From assembly GCA_900550955.1 (NCBI GenBank), contig URUF01000003.1, positions 1 to 64,000 on the forward strand: a stretch of 64,000 nucleotides of DNA. The letters are read 5' to 3'. Position numbers and translations under genes: made by a program. The stretch is from an uncultured Eubacteriales bacterium. GTDB taxonomy: Bacteria; Bacillota; Clostridia; Christensenellales; Aristaeellaceae. The notes below the pieces were generated by a model, which was given only the letters and a program-made list of their open reading frames with translations, made no database searches and was not told the origin of the DNA. Positions 7,661 to 15,202 of the stretch are shown here, one piece after another (within the stretch, counting starts at the first letter, position 1; every line of letters begins with the position of its first letter).

Positions 7661-8422
7661 TCATAAGGGATTGGCGGCTTTCGCAGTTGTCACAGTGGTG
7701 TCACACAACGTAGGAGAAAACATGTTTTCAATGCGTTTTCTGGCATGCTCTATGTCTTCCTGCTGCGTATGCGTGTAACGGTTTTTTAGCGTGTAAATGT
7801 CCGCATAGCCGCCGATGGATTGTAGCGTTTTTAACGGCACATTCTCCCGGTCAGCAAAGGTCATGTAGGTGTGACGGAATATATGCGGCGTTGCCCCATA
7901 GACATTGATAGTCTTTTTGATGCGCTCCCACATGCGTTTCATCGTCTGTTCCGTAATGGGTTGTTCGCCTCCGCCAATGACAAACAAGTGGTTGGCTTGG
8001 GGATGTAGATACTGGCGGAGTGCCGCAGGGATTGGGATAGAACGGATGGCAGCATCTGTTTTGGGTGTATCAATGTGCGGCAGATTACATTTGAAGGTCA
8101 CTCCCCGCACTACATGAATGAAATTGTGTTTGAAATCTATGTTCTCCCATTTCAACCCTAACACTTCATCCCGCCGCATGCCTGTATAAATTAGCAGTGT
8201 GAGCAACAGGATATCCCGCTCATCTGTCAGCCGATGAAGATTGGCAAGGATATCTGCCACCTGTTCCCGTTCCAACGCATTCCTGACTGTCTTTTTCTTG
8301 GATGGATTTTTCAGCCGCTTGCTCCGCGCGGGGTTGCGTGTAATGATAGCAGAGCGGATCGTCTTGCCAGAAAGAAGGGGTCCCAGGGTATTAAACCAGA
8401 TACAGCCATAGTTCCAGCTCAA
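7661..8422 (-). CDS. Phage-type tyrosine recombinase (integrase), N-terminally shortened
   Basis: The C-terminal catalytic domain of a lambda-type integrase is complete: the first Arg in TGMRRDEVLGL, HIFRHTYMTFAD (HxxR), and the nucleophile Tyr in KNRYTHTQ. The GH box is atypical (GGYAD, His replaced by Tyr). Complete integrases of this type are 350-400 residues; here at most 253 are open, and the SAM-like core-binding and arm-binding domains are missing. The gene points at the tRNA-Pro, the classic arrangement for site-specific integration there. No other phage or ICE gene survives between it and the AarF gene. It is probably a relic, though the catalytic residues remain. Confidence 0.75.
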   Translation of the reverse strand: MSWNYGCIWFNTLGPLLSGKTIRSAIITRNPARSKRLKNPSKKKTVRNALEREQVADILANLHRLTDERDILLLTLLIYTGMRRDEVLGLKWENIDFKHNFIHVVRGVTFKCNLPHIDTPKTDAAIRSIPIPAALRQYLHPQANHLFVIGGGEQPITEQTMKRMWERIKKTINVYGATPHIFRHTYMTFADRENVPLKTLQSIGGYADIYTLKNRYTHTQQEDIEHARKRIENMFSPTLCDTTVTTAKAANPL

Positions 8423-8623
8423 GGAGGTAGAGTACTATGGATGATTATATCATGACGACCTGCGTTCGTGCAACTTGAAGCATCAAAAAAGAGAGCCGTC
8501 GCGCCAGGAAACGGCCTCCTAAGAAATCATGAAATAAGCGGCGGCCCGGAAGCATCCTCCAGGCCGCTGCCATCCTTTTTGGATACCGCTGGGCCTATTA
8601 CGAAATAATCCGCGCAAATGGTT

Positions 8624-10207
8624 CTATTTCTTCTGACGCTCCGTCCGCCAGAACACCCCGGCAATTGCGCCGGCAGCCAAAACAAAGCAGCAAATGCTGT
8701 AAATTGAAAGGCCTCCCGCAAGGGGCGGCTGATTGCGCATCAGGCCGCCGCAAATCAAAAGGGCCGCGCATACCACGGCGGTGCAAAGCTCCCTTGCGAG
8801 CCTCTTTGCAAGTCGCGCCGTATCCTCTCCGGCATGGTGCTCAACGCCAAGGCTTGCTTCTCCCTTGAGGGCCGCGCTCATGACATCGGCAAGCAGGCCG
8901 GGAATCTCCAGGGACTTGCGACTGCTTTCATAAAACGCTCTGGCATCCTGCGTCAGCGCGGTGCGCCAGTCCATGTTCCGAAGCAGGCTATTGCCAATGC
9001 GCGCCAATACCACATCCATCACATTCAGGCCGGGATTCAAAGCCGCAACGACGCCTTCAACCGTCGTCAGGCCACGTGCCAGCATGGTCAGGCTTCCCGG
9101 CATGGAGATGTGGTTGGTTTTCATCACCTCGGTCAAATCCTGAAAGACCTGCGCCACATCCATGTCGCCCAAACCGACGGCGCCATACCGCTCCAGCAGC
9201 TCCTCAATATCCCGATACAGCTGCCGCTTATCCGCCTTTTCACGAAACTCGCCCAGCCCCAATACCGCATCCCGGCAAGCCTTGATATCTCCCCGGGCGA
9301 TTCCCATAATCGCCTTGCTGATAAGCGTTCGCTGCTTTTCCGAGAGGCTGCCCATCATTCCCATATCCAGCCAGACGATCTTACCGTCGCGCACGCGCAG
9401 ATTCCCCGGATGGGGGTCAGCGTGAAAAAAGCCGTCCTGCATGATTTGGCGCACATAGTTGTCCGCCAATTTGGCCCCGATTTCCGCAAGATCGTAGCCT
9501 TCGTTTTGAAGCGCCTCGTGGTCGTCAATGGCGATGCCGTCGATTCGCTCCATCATCAAAACCTGCGTGGTGGTATACGCGCGGTACAATTCCGGCGAGG
9601 TGACAAACGCAACCTCCTCATTCAAGCGGCGAAACCGTTCCAGATTCGCCGCTTCCGTCTGGAAGTTCATCTCTTCCTGCGCCACAAGCCACATTTCATC
9701 CAAAACCTGATTGAGATCCACCAGTCCGCTAACCGGCGCATATTTCAGCAGCCGGCACGCCTGCTTGAGCAGCATGATATCGCGGCTCATAAGGTCGTGA
9801 ATCCCCTCGCGCTGTACCTTGACAACCACCTCTTCTCCCGTCCGAAGGACGGCCGCATGGGCCTGCGCAATCGAGGCGCTTCCAAGGGCCTCCTTATCAA
9901 AGGACGAAAAGACCTCATACAGCGGCCTGCCGTAAGCCCCTTCAACCAGCGAAACCACTTGCTCAAAGGGCATGGGCGCGACATGGCTGCGCAGCTTTGT
10001 GAGCGCTTCGCAGTACGCCCCCGGCAGCATATCTGAACGCACGGACAGAAGCTGGCCAAGCTTGATAAACGTCGGCCCCAGCTCCTCAAACATGGAGCAC
10101 AGCTTCTCCGGCGTCATTTCTTTGGCGGGTTCATAGCGCCTCACAACATCCATGATTTCCTTTAGGCGCTGCCGCCTATCCGTTCGGTTCGCATTGCGTG
10201 CTGGCAT
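8624..10207 (-). CDS. AarF/UbiB (ABC1) family atypical kinase
   Basis: This 527-residue protein has the ABC1/UbiB fold of kinase-like ATPases linked in other bacteria to isoprenoid-lipid or quinone metabolism. Hallmarks present are IKLGQLLS (the KxGQ motif), the Ala-rich loop ALGSASIAQAHAA, the lysine in VVVKVQREGI, HADPHPGNL (catalytic loop) and WLDMGMMG (metal-binding Asp). Two hydrophobic segments at the C-terminus (about 475-492 and 498-518) anchor it in the membrane, as in the family. The start at 10207 follows AGAGGA. It lies 11 bases downstream of the phasin-like gene, so they form an operon. The substrate is unknown. Confidence 0.88.
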   Translation of the reverse strand: MPARNANRTDRRQRLKEIMDVVRRYEPAKEMTPEKLCSMFEELGPTFIKLGQLLSVRSDMLPGAYCEALTKLRSHVAPMPFEQVVSLVEGAYGRPLYEVFSSFDKEALGSASIAQAHAAVLRTGEEVVVKVQREGIHDLMSRDIMLLKQACRLLKYAPVSGLVDLNQVLDEMWLVAQEEMNFQTEAANLERFRRLNEEVAFVTSPELYRAYTTTQVLMMERIDGIAIDDHEALQNEGYDLAEIGAKLADNYVRQIMQDGFFHADPHPGNLRVRDGKIVWLDMGMMGSLSEKQRTLISKAIMGIARGDIKACRDAVLGLGEFREKADKRQLYRDIEELLERYGAVGLGDMDVAQVFQDLTEVMKTNHISMPGSLTMLARGLTTVEGVVAALNPGLNVMDVVLARIGNSLLRNMDWRTALTQDARAFYESSRKSLEIPGLLADVMSAALKGEASLGVEHHAGEDTARLAKRLARELCTAVVCAALLICGGLMRNQPPLAGGLSIYSICCFVLAAGAIAGVFWRTERQKK

Positions 10208-10218
10208 CTGTTTTCCTC

Positions 10219-10578
10219 TTATTCCTCAGTATCGGCTTCCTCATCATCAAGCGAAGCCTCGGGGCCTTGCGCGGCGGACTGCGCCATTTCTTCTCTCTGC
10301 CGGATTCGCTGCTTGAGCCTTTCAAGCTGTTCATCATCCATATATTCCACCGCGTCCAGCAGGTCGTCGTCCAGGTCGAGATTGACCGCCACGTTATCCC
10401 GAATGGCCTCCTTGATGGTATGCTTGAGCTCCTCGTTGAGCACCTTTCCCTGCTCAACGGTCAGCTCGCCCTTTTTTACCAGCTCGCGCAGGAGCCCTTC
10501 CGATTTTTCCTTGCCCGCTGCCGCCGCGCCAATGCCGGCCAGAATCAGCTTCCGAATCCCTTCTCCCAGCTGTTCCAT
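10219..10578 (-). CDS. Small phasin-like helical protein
   Basis: The protein has 119 residues. A hydrophobic start (LILAGIGAAAAG) is followed by heptad-like helix (about 20-100) and an acidic tail. The start resembles the phasin or granule-associated family, and small proteins of this type are often encoded beside AarF-like kinases. ATG at 10578 follows GGAAAGGAG. The function is unknown; the close pairing with the AarF gene suggests it works with or regulates that kinase. Family assignment is by overall pattern, not by a catalytic motif. Confidence 0.62.
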   Translation of the reverse strand: MEQLGEGIRKLILAGIGAAAAGKEKSEGLLRELVKKGELTVEQGKVLNEELKHTIKEAIRDNVAVNLDLDDDLLDAVEYMDDEQLERLKQRIRQREEMAQSAAQGPEASLDDEEADTEE

Positions 10579-10597
10579 GGTTCATGCTCCTTTCCTG

Positions 10598-10618
10598 TTG
10601 CAGCAGGGCCTGCTGCAA
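10598..10618 (-). repeat. Leader hairpin upstream of the phasin-like gene
   Basis: A perfect 10-bp inverted repeat with one central base (10598-10607 with 10609-10618) lies about 20 bases upstream of the ATG at 10578, just before its ribosome site. It could act as an operator or as an mRNA 5' hairpin. Confidence 0.5.
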
Positions 10619-10870
10619 TCCTGTGCATCCTGGTTCACGATTTTGATTCGTGTTCCATGAACAGGATAAACAAATCCGCCGTGAAGCGGTATGTGCAAAT
10701 TCCTTCAAGTGCGCGAAAGACAGACATTCGGAGGGATTTGTCTGTTTTTCAAAAGGACGCTTGCGCCTTCGGTTTTTTCTTCTGTTTTCCGACATTTCGA
10801 CAAAATTGTCCAAAAATCAGGCACTTCAGACGCGCTGCCCAGAAATTCACCACGAAGGGGTTTTTGTCGA
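10619..10870. other. Intergenic stretch between divergent genes
   Basis: I see no convincing gene here. Apart from a small stem at about 10637-10653 (cacga/tcgtg arms) nothing stands out. Short open frames lack ribosome sites and composition like the neighbours. Confidence 0.5.
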
Positions 10871-10899
10871 TTGTTGACCCTTCCCTGACCCCTTACAAT
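10871..10899 (+). promoter_or_regulatory. Promoter of the radical-SAM operon
   Basis: TTGTTG (10871-10876) and TACAAT (10894-10899) are separated by 17 bases. The start codon at 10932 has an AAAGGAG site. An overlapping TTGACC could also serve as a -35 at non-standard spacing. Confidence 0.55.
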
Positions 10900-10931
10900 A
10901 CAATCATCACGAATGTAAAGGAGAAACCATC

Positions 10932-12314
10932 ATGGGCCTGACCAACCAAATCAAGAAAACCGCGCTCAAGACGGCCTTTAGCTATCTTGAAAAGAACCCG
11001 GAGGAGAACGCTCCCAAGCTGATGGCCTGGGTGGATAAAATCGCGGGCGAAGGGCCCGACAGCTTCCAATCCCAGCGCGACGCCGTTCGCGCCGTCATCA
11101 ACGACCCCGATAACAACATGCATCAGCTCGTCATGAACATCCTCCGGGAGACGGACAGCGAGGTGATGAAGGCCACCTTTATGAATTTCTTCCTCAACGC
11201 CAACATCATCGGCTGGCCCGTTCAGGAGAAGTGCCGCAAGAAGTATGGCTGCAACATTCCCTGGGCCATTCTGCTCGATCCAACCTCGGCCTGCAATTTG
11301 CACTGCACCGGCTGCTGGGCCGCGGAATACGGCAACAAGCTCAACCTTACCTTTGATGAAATCGACTCGATCATCACCCAGGGCAAGGAGCTGGGCGTGT
11401 ACATGTACATCTACACCGGCGGGGAACCGCTGGTGCGCAAGAGCGACCTAATCGCGCTGTGCGCCAAGCATGACGACTGCCAGTTTCTCTCCTTCACCAA
11501 CGGCACGCTGATTGACGAAGCCTTTGCCGACGAAATGCTGCGCGTGAAGAACTTCATCCCCGCAATCAGCCTGGAGGGCTTTGAGGAGGCCACCGATGGC
11601 CGCCGAGGCAGCGGCGTTTATCAAAAGGCCACGCGCGCCATGGAGATTTTGCACCAAAAGCATCTGCCCTTCGGCATCTCCGCCTGCTACACCAGCGCAA
11701 ACATCGACTCCATCGCCTCTGATGAATATATCGACTTCATCTGCGGGCTAGGCGCGCGCTTCATCTGGTATTTCCACTATATGCCTGTGGGCAACGACGC
11801 CGCTCCGCAGCTGCTGCCCACTCCCGGGCAGCGCGAGTACATGTACCACCGCATCCGAACGCTTCGCGCGACCAAGCCCATCTTCGCCATGGACTTCCAG
11901 AACGACGGCGAATATGTGGGCGGGTGCATCGCGGGCGGCCGCCGCTATCTGCACATCAACGCCAACGGCGATGTCGATCCCTGCGTGTTCATCCATTATT
12001 CCAACGCCAACATCCGCGAGAACACGCTGCTTGAGGCGCTTCAGTCACCCATCTTCATGGCCTATCACGACGGGCAGCCGTTCAACGACAACATGCTGCG
12101 TCCCTGCCCGATGCTGGAAAACCCGGAGATGCTGCGCGAGATTGTTGAAAAGACCGGCGCCCATTCGACCGATCCGCAGTCGCCCGAAACCGCCGAGCAC
12201 CTGTGCGGCAAGTGCGACGACTATGCAAAGAATTGGATGCCGACGGCTGAGCGTCTGTGGGCGTGCAGCCACAACTGCGCCAGTTGCCCGTCCGCCTGCG
12301 GCAAGGAGGAATGA
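10932..12314 (+). CDS. Radical SAM protein with a cysteine-rich C-terminus
   Basis: The protein has 460 residues. A helical N-terminal domain of about 110 residues precedes the radical SAM core, whose 4Fe-4S cysteines are in CNLHCTGC and whose SAM-binding stretch is YTGGEPL. After the core, HINANGDVDPCVF is typical of SPASM/Twitch-like auxiliary cluster regions. The tail adds a CGKCDD motif and three more Cys groups (CSHNCASCPSACG), enough for an extra Fe-S cluster. The substrate is unknown. It is followed 3 bases later by a truncated metK and then by a patatin-like gene, which suggests one transcript. Confidence 0.85.
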   Translation: MGLTNQIKKTALKTAFSYLEKNPEENAPKLMAWVDKIAGEGPDSFQSQRDAVRAVINDPDNNMHQLVMNILRETDSEVMKATFMNFFLNANIIGWPVQEKCRKKYGCNIPWAILLDPTSACNLHCTGCWAAEYGNKLNLTFDEIDSIITQGKELGVYMYIYTGGEPLVRKSDLIALCAKHDDCQFLSFTNGTLIDEAFADEMLRVKNFIPAISLEGFEEATDGRRGSGVYQKATRAMEILHQKHLPFGISACYTSANIDSIASDEYIDFICGLGARFIWYFHYMPVGNDAAPQLLPTPGQREYMYHRIRTLRATKPIFAMDFQNDGEYVGGCIAGGRRYLHINANGDVDPCVFIHYSNANIRENTLLEALQSPIFMAYHDGQPFNDNMLRPCPMLENPEMLREIVEKTGAHSTDPQSPETAEHLCGKCDDYAKNWMPTAERLWACSHNCASCPSACGKEE

Positions 12315-12317
12315 TTT

Positions 12318-12767
12318 ATGACGACCTATTTCACTTCCGAAAGCGTCACCCAGGGCCATCCCGATAAGGTCTGCGACCAGATCGCCGACGCGATTCTGGA
12401 CGCCGTACTCGCGGACGATCCGTATTCCCATGTCGCATGCGAGGTAACGGCCATCACGGATGCCGTGCATATCTTTGGCGAGATCACGACCGCAGCCAAG
12501 GTCGATTATGAGGCGGTCGCCCGCGAAACCATCCGGGCCATTGGATACACGCGGCCCGGCCACGGCTTTGACGCAGACAGCTGCCGCGTCACTATTGACC
12601 TGCATGAGCAGTCGCCCGATATCAACATGGGCGTCACTCGCGAGAAGGAGGAGGAAAGCGGCGCTGGCGATCAGGGCATGATGTTTGGCTACGAGGCGCG
12701 CACAGCATGCACCGTTGCCTGCCATTGCGGCCCCAACACGATTGGCGTTATGTTTTTGACCGACTGA
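12318..12767 (+). pseudogene. Truncated S-adenosylmethionine synthetase (N-terminal third)
   Basis: The first 130 or so residues are an excellent MetK N-terminus: FTSESVTQGHPDKVCDQIAD with the ATP-site His, then INMGV and the GAGDQGMMFGYEA motif. After that the sequence departs from the family and stops at 149 residues, whereas MetK is about 390-400. The central and C-terminal domains, which complete the active site, are missing, so it cannot be a normal SAM synthetase. A proper AAGGAGGA ribosome site and tight spacing to the radical SAM gene remain. It is either a decayed gene or a retained fragment; the chromosome must carry a full metK elsewhere. Confidence 0.78.
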
Positions 12768-12797
12768 GCCAAACGGGTCATTGAGAGGCGAATCCAT

Positions 12798-13640
12798 ATG
12801 AAAACCGGTATCATTGATGTAGGGGGCGGCTTCCGCGATATCTATGGCGCAGGCGTGCTGGATGTTTGCATGGAGCAAGGCATCCATTTCGACTATTGCA
12901 TCGGCATCTCCGCAGGGAGCGCAAATGTAACCTCGTATCTGGCAGGGCAGCCAAAACGGAGTTATACTTTTTACATGGAATATGTGTTTCGTAAGGAATA
13001 TGCAAGCCTTGCGAATTGGATCAGGACGCGCAATTATGTCGATCTTGATTACAGCTACAGCACGCTTTCCAATAGCGATGGAGAAAACCCGATTGATTTT
13101 GAGGCCTTGGAGAAAAACCCAGCCGAATTTTTCGTCGGCGCGTGCGACGCCCGCACGGGCGAGGCCGTGTATTTTGACAAGTCGTTTTTTGCGAAGGATT
13201 GCTACGATGTTCTCAAGGCTTCCTGCGCGCTTCCGGTGTTCTGCAAGCCCTATATGATTGGAGACATCCCGTGCCTGGACGGCGGCATATCCGATCCAAT
13301 TCCCGTGGACAAGGCGTTTGATGACGGGTGCGGCAGGGTCATTCTGATTCTTACGCGCCCCGTCTGGCAGCTGCGCGAGGCCAAAAAGGACCGTCTGGCC
13401 GCCAACCTGCTTTCCCGCTCCCATCCCAACGCGGGCGAATGTATGCGCATGCGGTACAAGAGGTACAACGACAGCCTTGCCCGCGCCAGAGAGCTTGAGG
13501 CCCAGGGAAAGCTGCTCATCATCGCGCCGGATGACATCTGCGGCCTCTCCACGCTCACAAAGGATCGTGAGAAGCTGCAAAGGATGTATGACAAGGGGAG
13601 GCGGGATGCGAGGCGCATCCCAGCGTTTCTGGAAAAATGA
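12798..13640 (+). CDS. Patatin-like phospholipase
   Basis: This 280-residue protein is close to the RssA/YjjU-type patatin-like family: cytoplasmic or peripheral lipid acyl hydrolases with a Ser-Asp dyad. The oxyanion loop DVGGGFRDIYGAG, the nucleophile elbow GISAGSAN (Ser) and the catalytic Asp in CLDGGISDPIP are all present. No signal peptide or membrane segment is seen. The ATG at 12798 follows GAGAGG. It lies 30 bases after the truncated metK and is probably the last gene of the radical-SAM operon. Confidence 0.88.
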   Translation: MKTGIIDVGGGFRDIYGAGVLDVCMEQGIHFDYCIGISAGSANVTSYLAGQPKRSYTFYMEYVFRKEYASLANWIRTRNYVDLDYSYSTLSNSDGENPIDFEALEKNPAEFFVGACDARTGEAVYFDKSFFAKDCYDVLKASCALPVFCKPYMIGDIPCLDGGISDPIPVDKAFDDGCGRVILILTRPVWQLREAKKDRLAANLLSRSHPNAGECMRMRYKRYNDSLARARELEAQGKLLIIAPDDICGLSTLTKDREKLQRMYDKGRRDARRIPAFLEK

Positions 13641-14058
13641 GTTGTGAGTGAATCAGGCACAAAGCCACATGCCAACGGCGTTGAAGATTGTATTGGCAGC
13701 AACATATGCAGCAGATTCTCCGGCGCAATCAGCCGGCTTCCTTTCTTCCTCTCCCTTGCCGCCTTCTTCGGAATCAGGAAAAGGGACGGCTTTCCCGATG
13801 GCGAGCGCTCCACAGCATCATGCCTGCAAACCAGAGCGCCATACTCTCGCTCATCAGCCCGTTGGTAAAGGCAAGCCGAAAGGCGCCGTCCGGCATCGGC
13901 ATCGTTACCAGCTTCAAAAGTGCATAGAAGATCAACAGATTGCACAGCGCCATCCAGCGGGGAAACACGCCGTTTCCCTCGCTTTTTGCTCTCACATCAT
14001 TGAATAATCTTAATTTTTATAAAAAACTTGATTGGGAATTTGCGTTCCGGTAATTTTG
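13641..14058. other. Intergenic stretch with a possible gene relic
   Basis: No intact gene is visible. On the minus strand, 13774-13995 encodes a 73-residue frame with two hydrophobic stretches (NLLIFYALLKLV and MALWFAGMMLW). Its only start is a GTG without a ribosome site. A second minus frame near 13700-13790 carries a basic KKAARERKKG stretch. Together these may be remains of a small membrane-protein gene broken by frameshifts. I cannot name the family with confidence. Confidence 0.35.
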
Positions 14059-14133
14059 ATTCCTTTATCGGCAATTTATAGATTCAAAACCATTCAATTT
14101 TGGATTGATAAATTGCCGGTAAAGGAATATAAT
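14059..14133 (+). promoter_or_regulatory. Promoter of the Fic gene embedded in a long inverted repeat
   Basis: A 20-bp inverted repeat (14059-14078 and 14109-14128, one mismatch) has a 30-base AT-rich spacer. The promoter elements TTGATA (14105-14110) and TATAAT (14128-14133), 17 bases apart, wrap around the right arm. A protein bound to the repeat would block RNA polymerase. The Fic protein carries its own HTH, so self-repression is likely. Confidence 0.75.
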
Positions 14134-14154
14134 ATGCTCATGGGGGTTGATTAG

Positions 14155-15054
14155 ATGAAGTACTGCTCCGTTGCTGAGATCGCAAAAAAATGGGGGCTGT
14201 CGGAGCGTGCCGTGCGCAATTACTGCGCACAGGGGCGTATCCCGGACGCCTTCCTCACCGGTAAGACTTGGAATATTCCCGAAAACGCGGAAAAGCCCTC
14301 TCGGATTCCCCGCGCAAAGAAAGCACCCGAAACGTTGCTAGACTATCTCCGCCGCGAGATGGAAAGCAGAATGACCGGCGGCATCTATCACAAGGTGCAG
14401 ATCGATCTGACCTACAATTCCAACCACATCGAGGGCAGCCGTCTGACCCACGATCAGACGCGCTATATCTTTGAAACCAATACCATCGGAATCACCAATC
14501 AGGCTGTCAACGTGGATGATGTTGTTGAAACCGCCAATCACTTCCGCTGCATCGACATGATTATCGCGCAAGCAGATCGCCCTCTTAGCGAGCGGTTCAT
14601 CAAGCAGCTTCACGCGACGCTGAAAGCGGGCACCAGCGACAGCCGCAAGGACTGGTTTTCCGTAGGTGATTACAAGAAGCTGCCCAACGAAGTCGGCGGT
14701 AAGGATACGACGCTGCCGGAAGACGTTTCCCGTGAAATGCAAGCGCTGCTCGCTTGGTATCTTGAAAAACCTACTGCTTCCCTTGAAGATATCATTGATT
14801 TCCATGTCCGTTTTGAAACCATCCATCCCTTTCAGGACGGAAACGGACGTGTGGGCCGGCTGATCATGTTCAAGGAATGTCTGAAGAACAACATCGTACC
14901 GTTCATCATCAGCGACGATCTCAAAATGTTCTACTATCGCGGACTGCATGAGTGGCGAAGCGAGAAGGGCTACCTGACCGATACATGCCTAACAGCACAA
15001 GATCGGTTTAAGGCGGTGCTGGAGTATTTCAGGATACCGAATCATTCCAACTAG
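14155..15054 (+). CDS. Fic-family protein with N-terminal HTH domain
   Basis: The protein has 299 residues. Residues 1-45 form a MerR/excisionase-like winged HTH (SVAEIAKKWGLSERAVRNY). A Fic domain follows, with the full active-site motif HPFQDGNGRVGR at about 222-233. Ahead of it, SNHIEG matches the inhibitory (S/T)xxxE(G/N) motif, placed N-terminal to the Fic core as in class II Fic proteins, so activity should be self-restrained. Fic enzymes usually transfer AMP to protein hydroxyls; the target here is unknown. The ATG at 14155 follows GGGGG. The gene stands alone in AT-richer surroundings, suggesting acquisition. Confidence 0.88.
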   Translation: MKYCSVAEIAKKWGLSERAVRNYCAQGRIPDAFLTGKTWNIPENAEKPSRIPRAKKAPETLLDYLRREMESRMTGGIYHKVQIDLTYNSNHIEGSRLTHDQTRYIFETNTIGITNQAVNVDDVVETANHFRCIDMIIAQADRPLSERFIKQLHATLKAGTSDSRKDWFSVGDYKKLPNEVGGKDTTLPEDVSREMQALLAWYLEKPTASLEDIIDFHVRFETIHPFQDGNGRVGRLIMFKECLKNNIVPFIISDDLKMFYYRGLHEWRSEKGYLTDTCLTAQDRFKAVLEYFRIPNHSN

Positions 15055-15202
15055 AACAAGAGAGTGCCACGATAATTCGTTATTTCAGGAAACATATCTT
15101 TATAAAACCAATATCCCCAACAGTTCAAAAACCCTAGCCAGCCGATTCTAACGCGGCGAATCATTCGTTGAAGAAAACAAGATAAAAGGAATCAAAGCAG
15201 CT

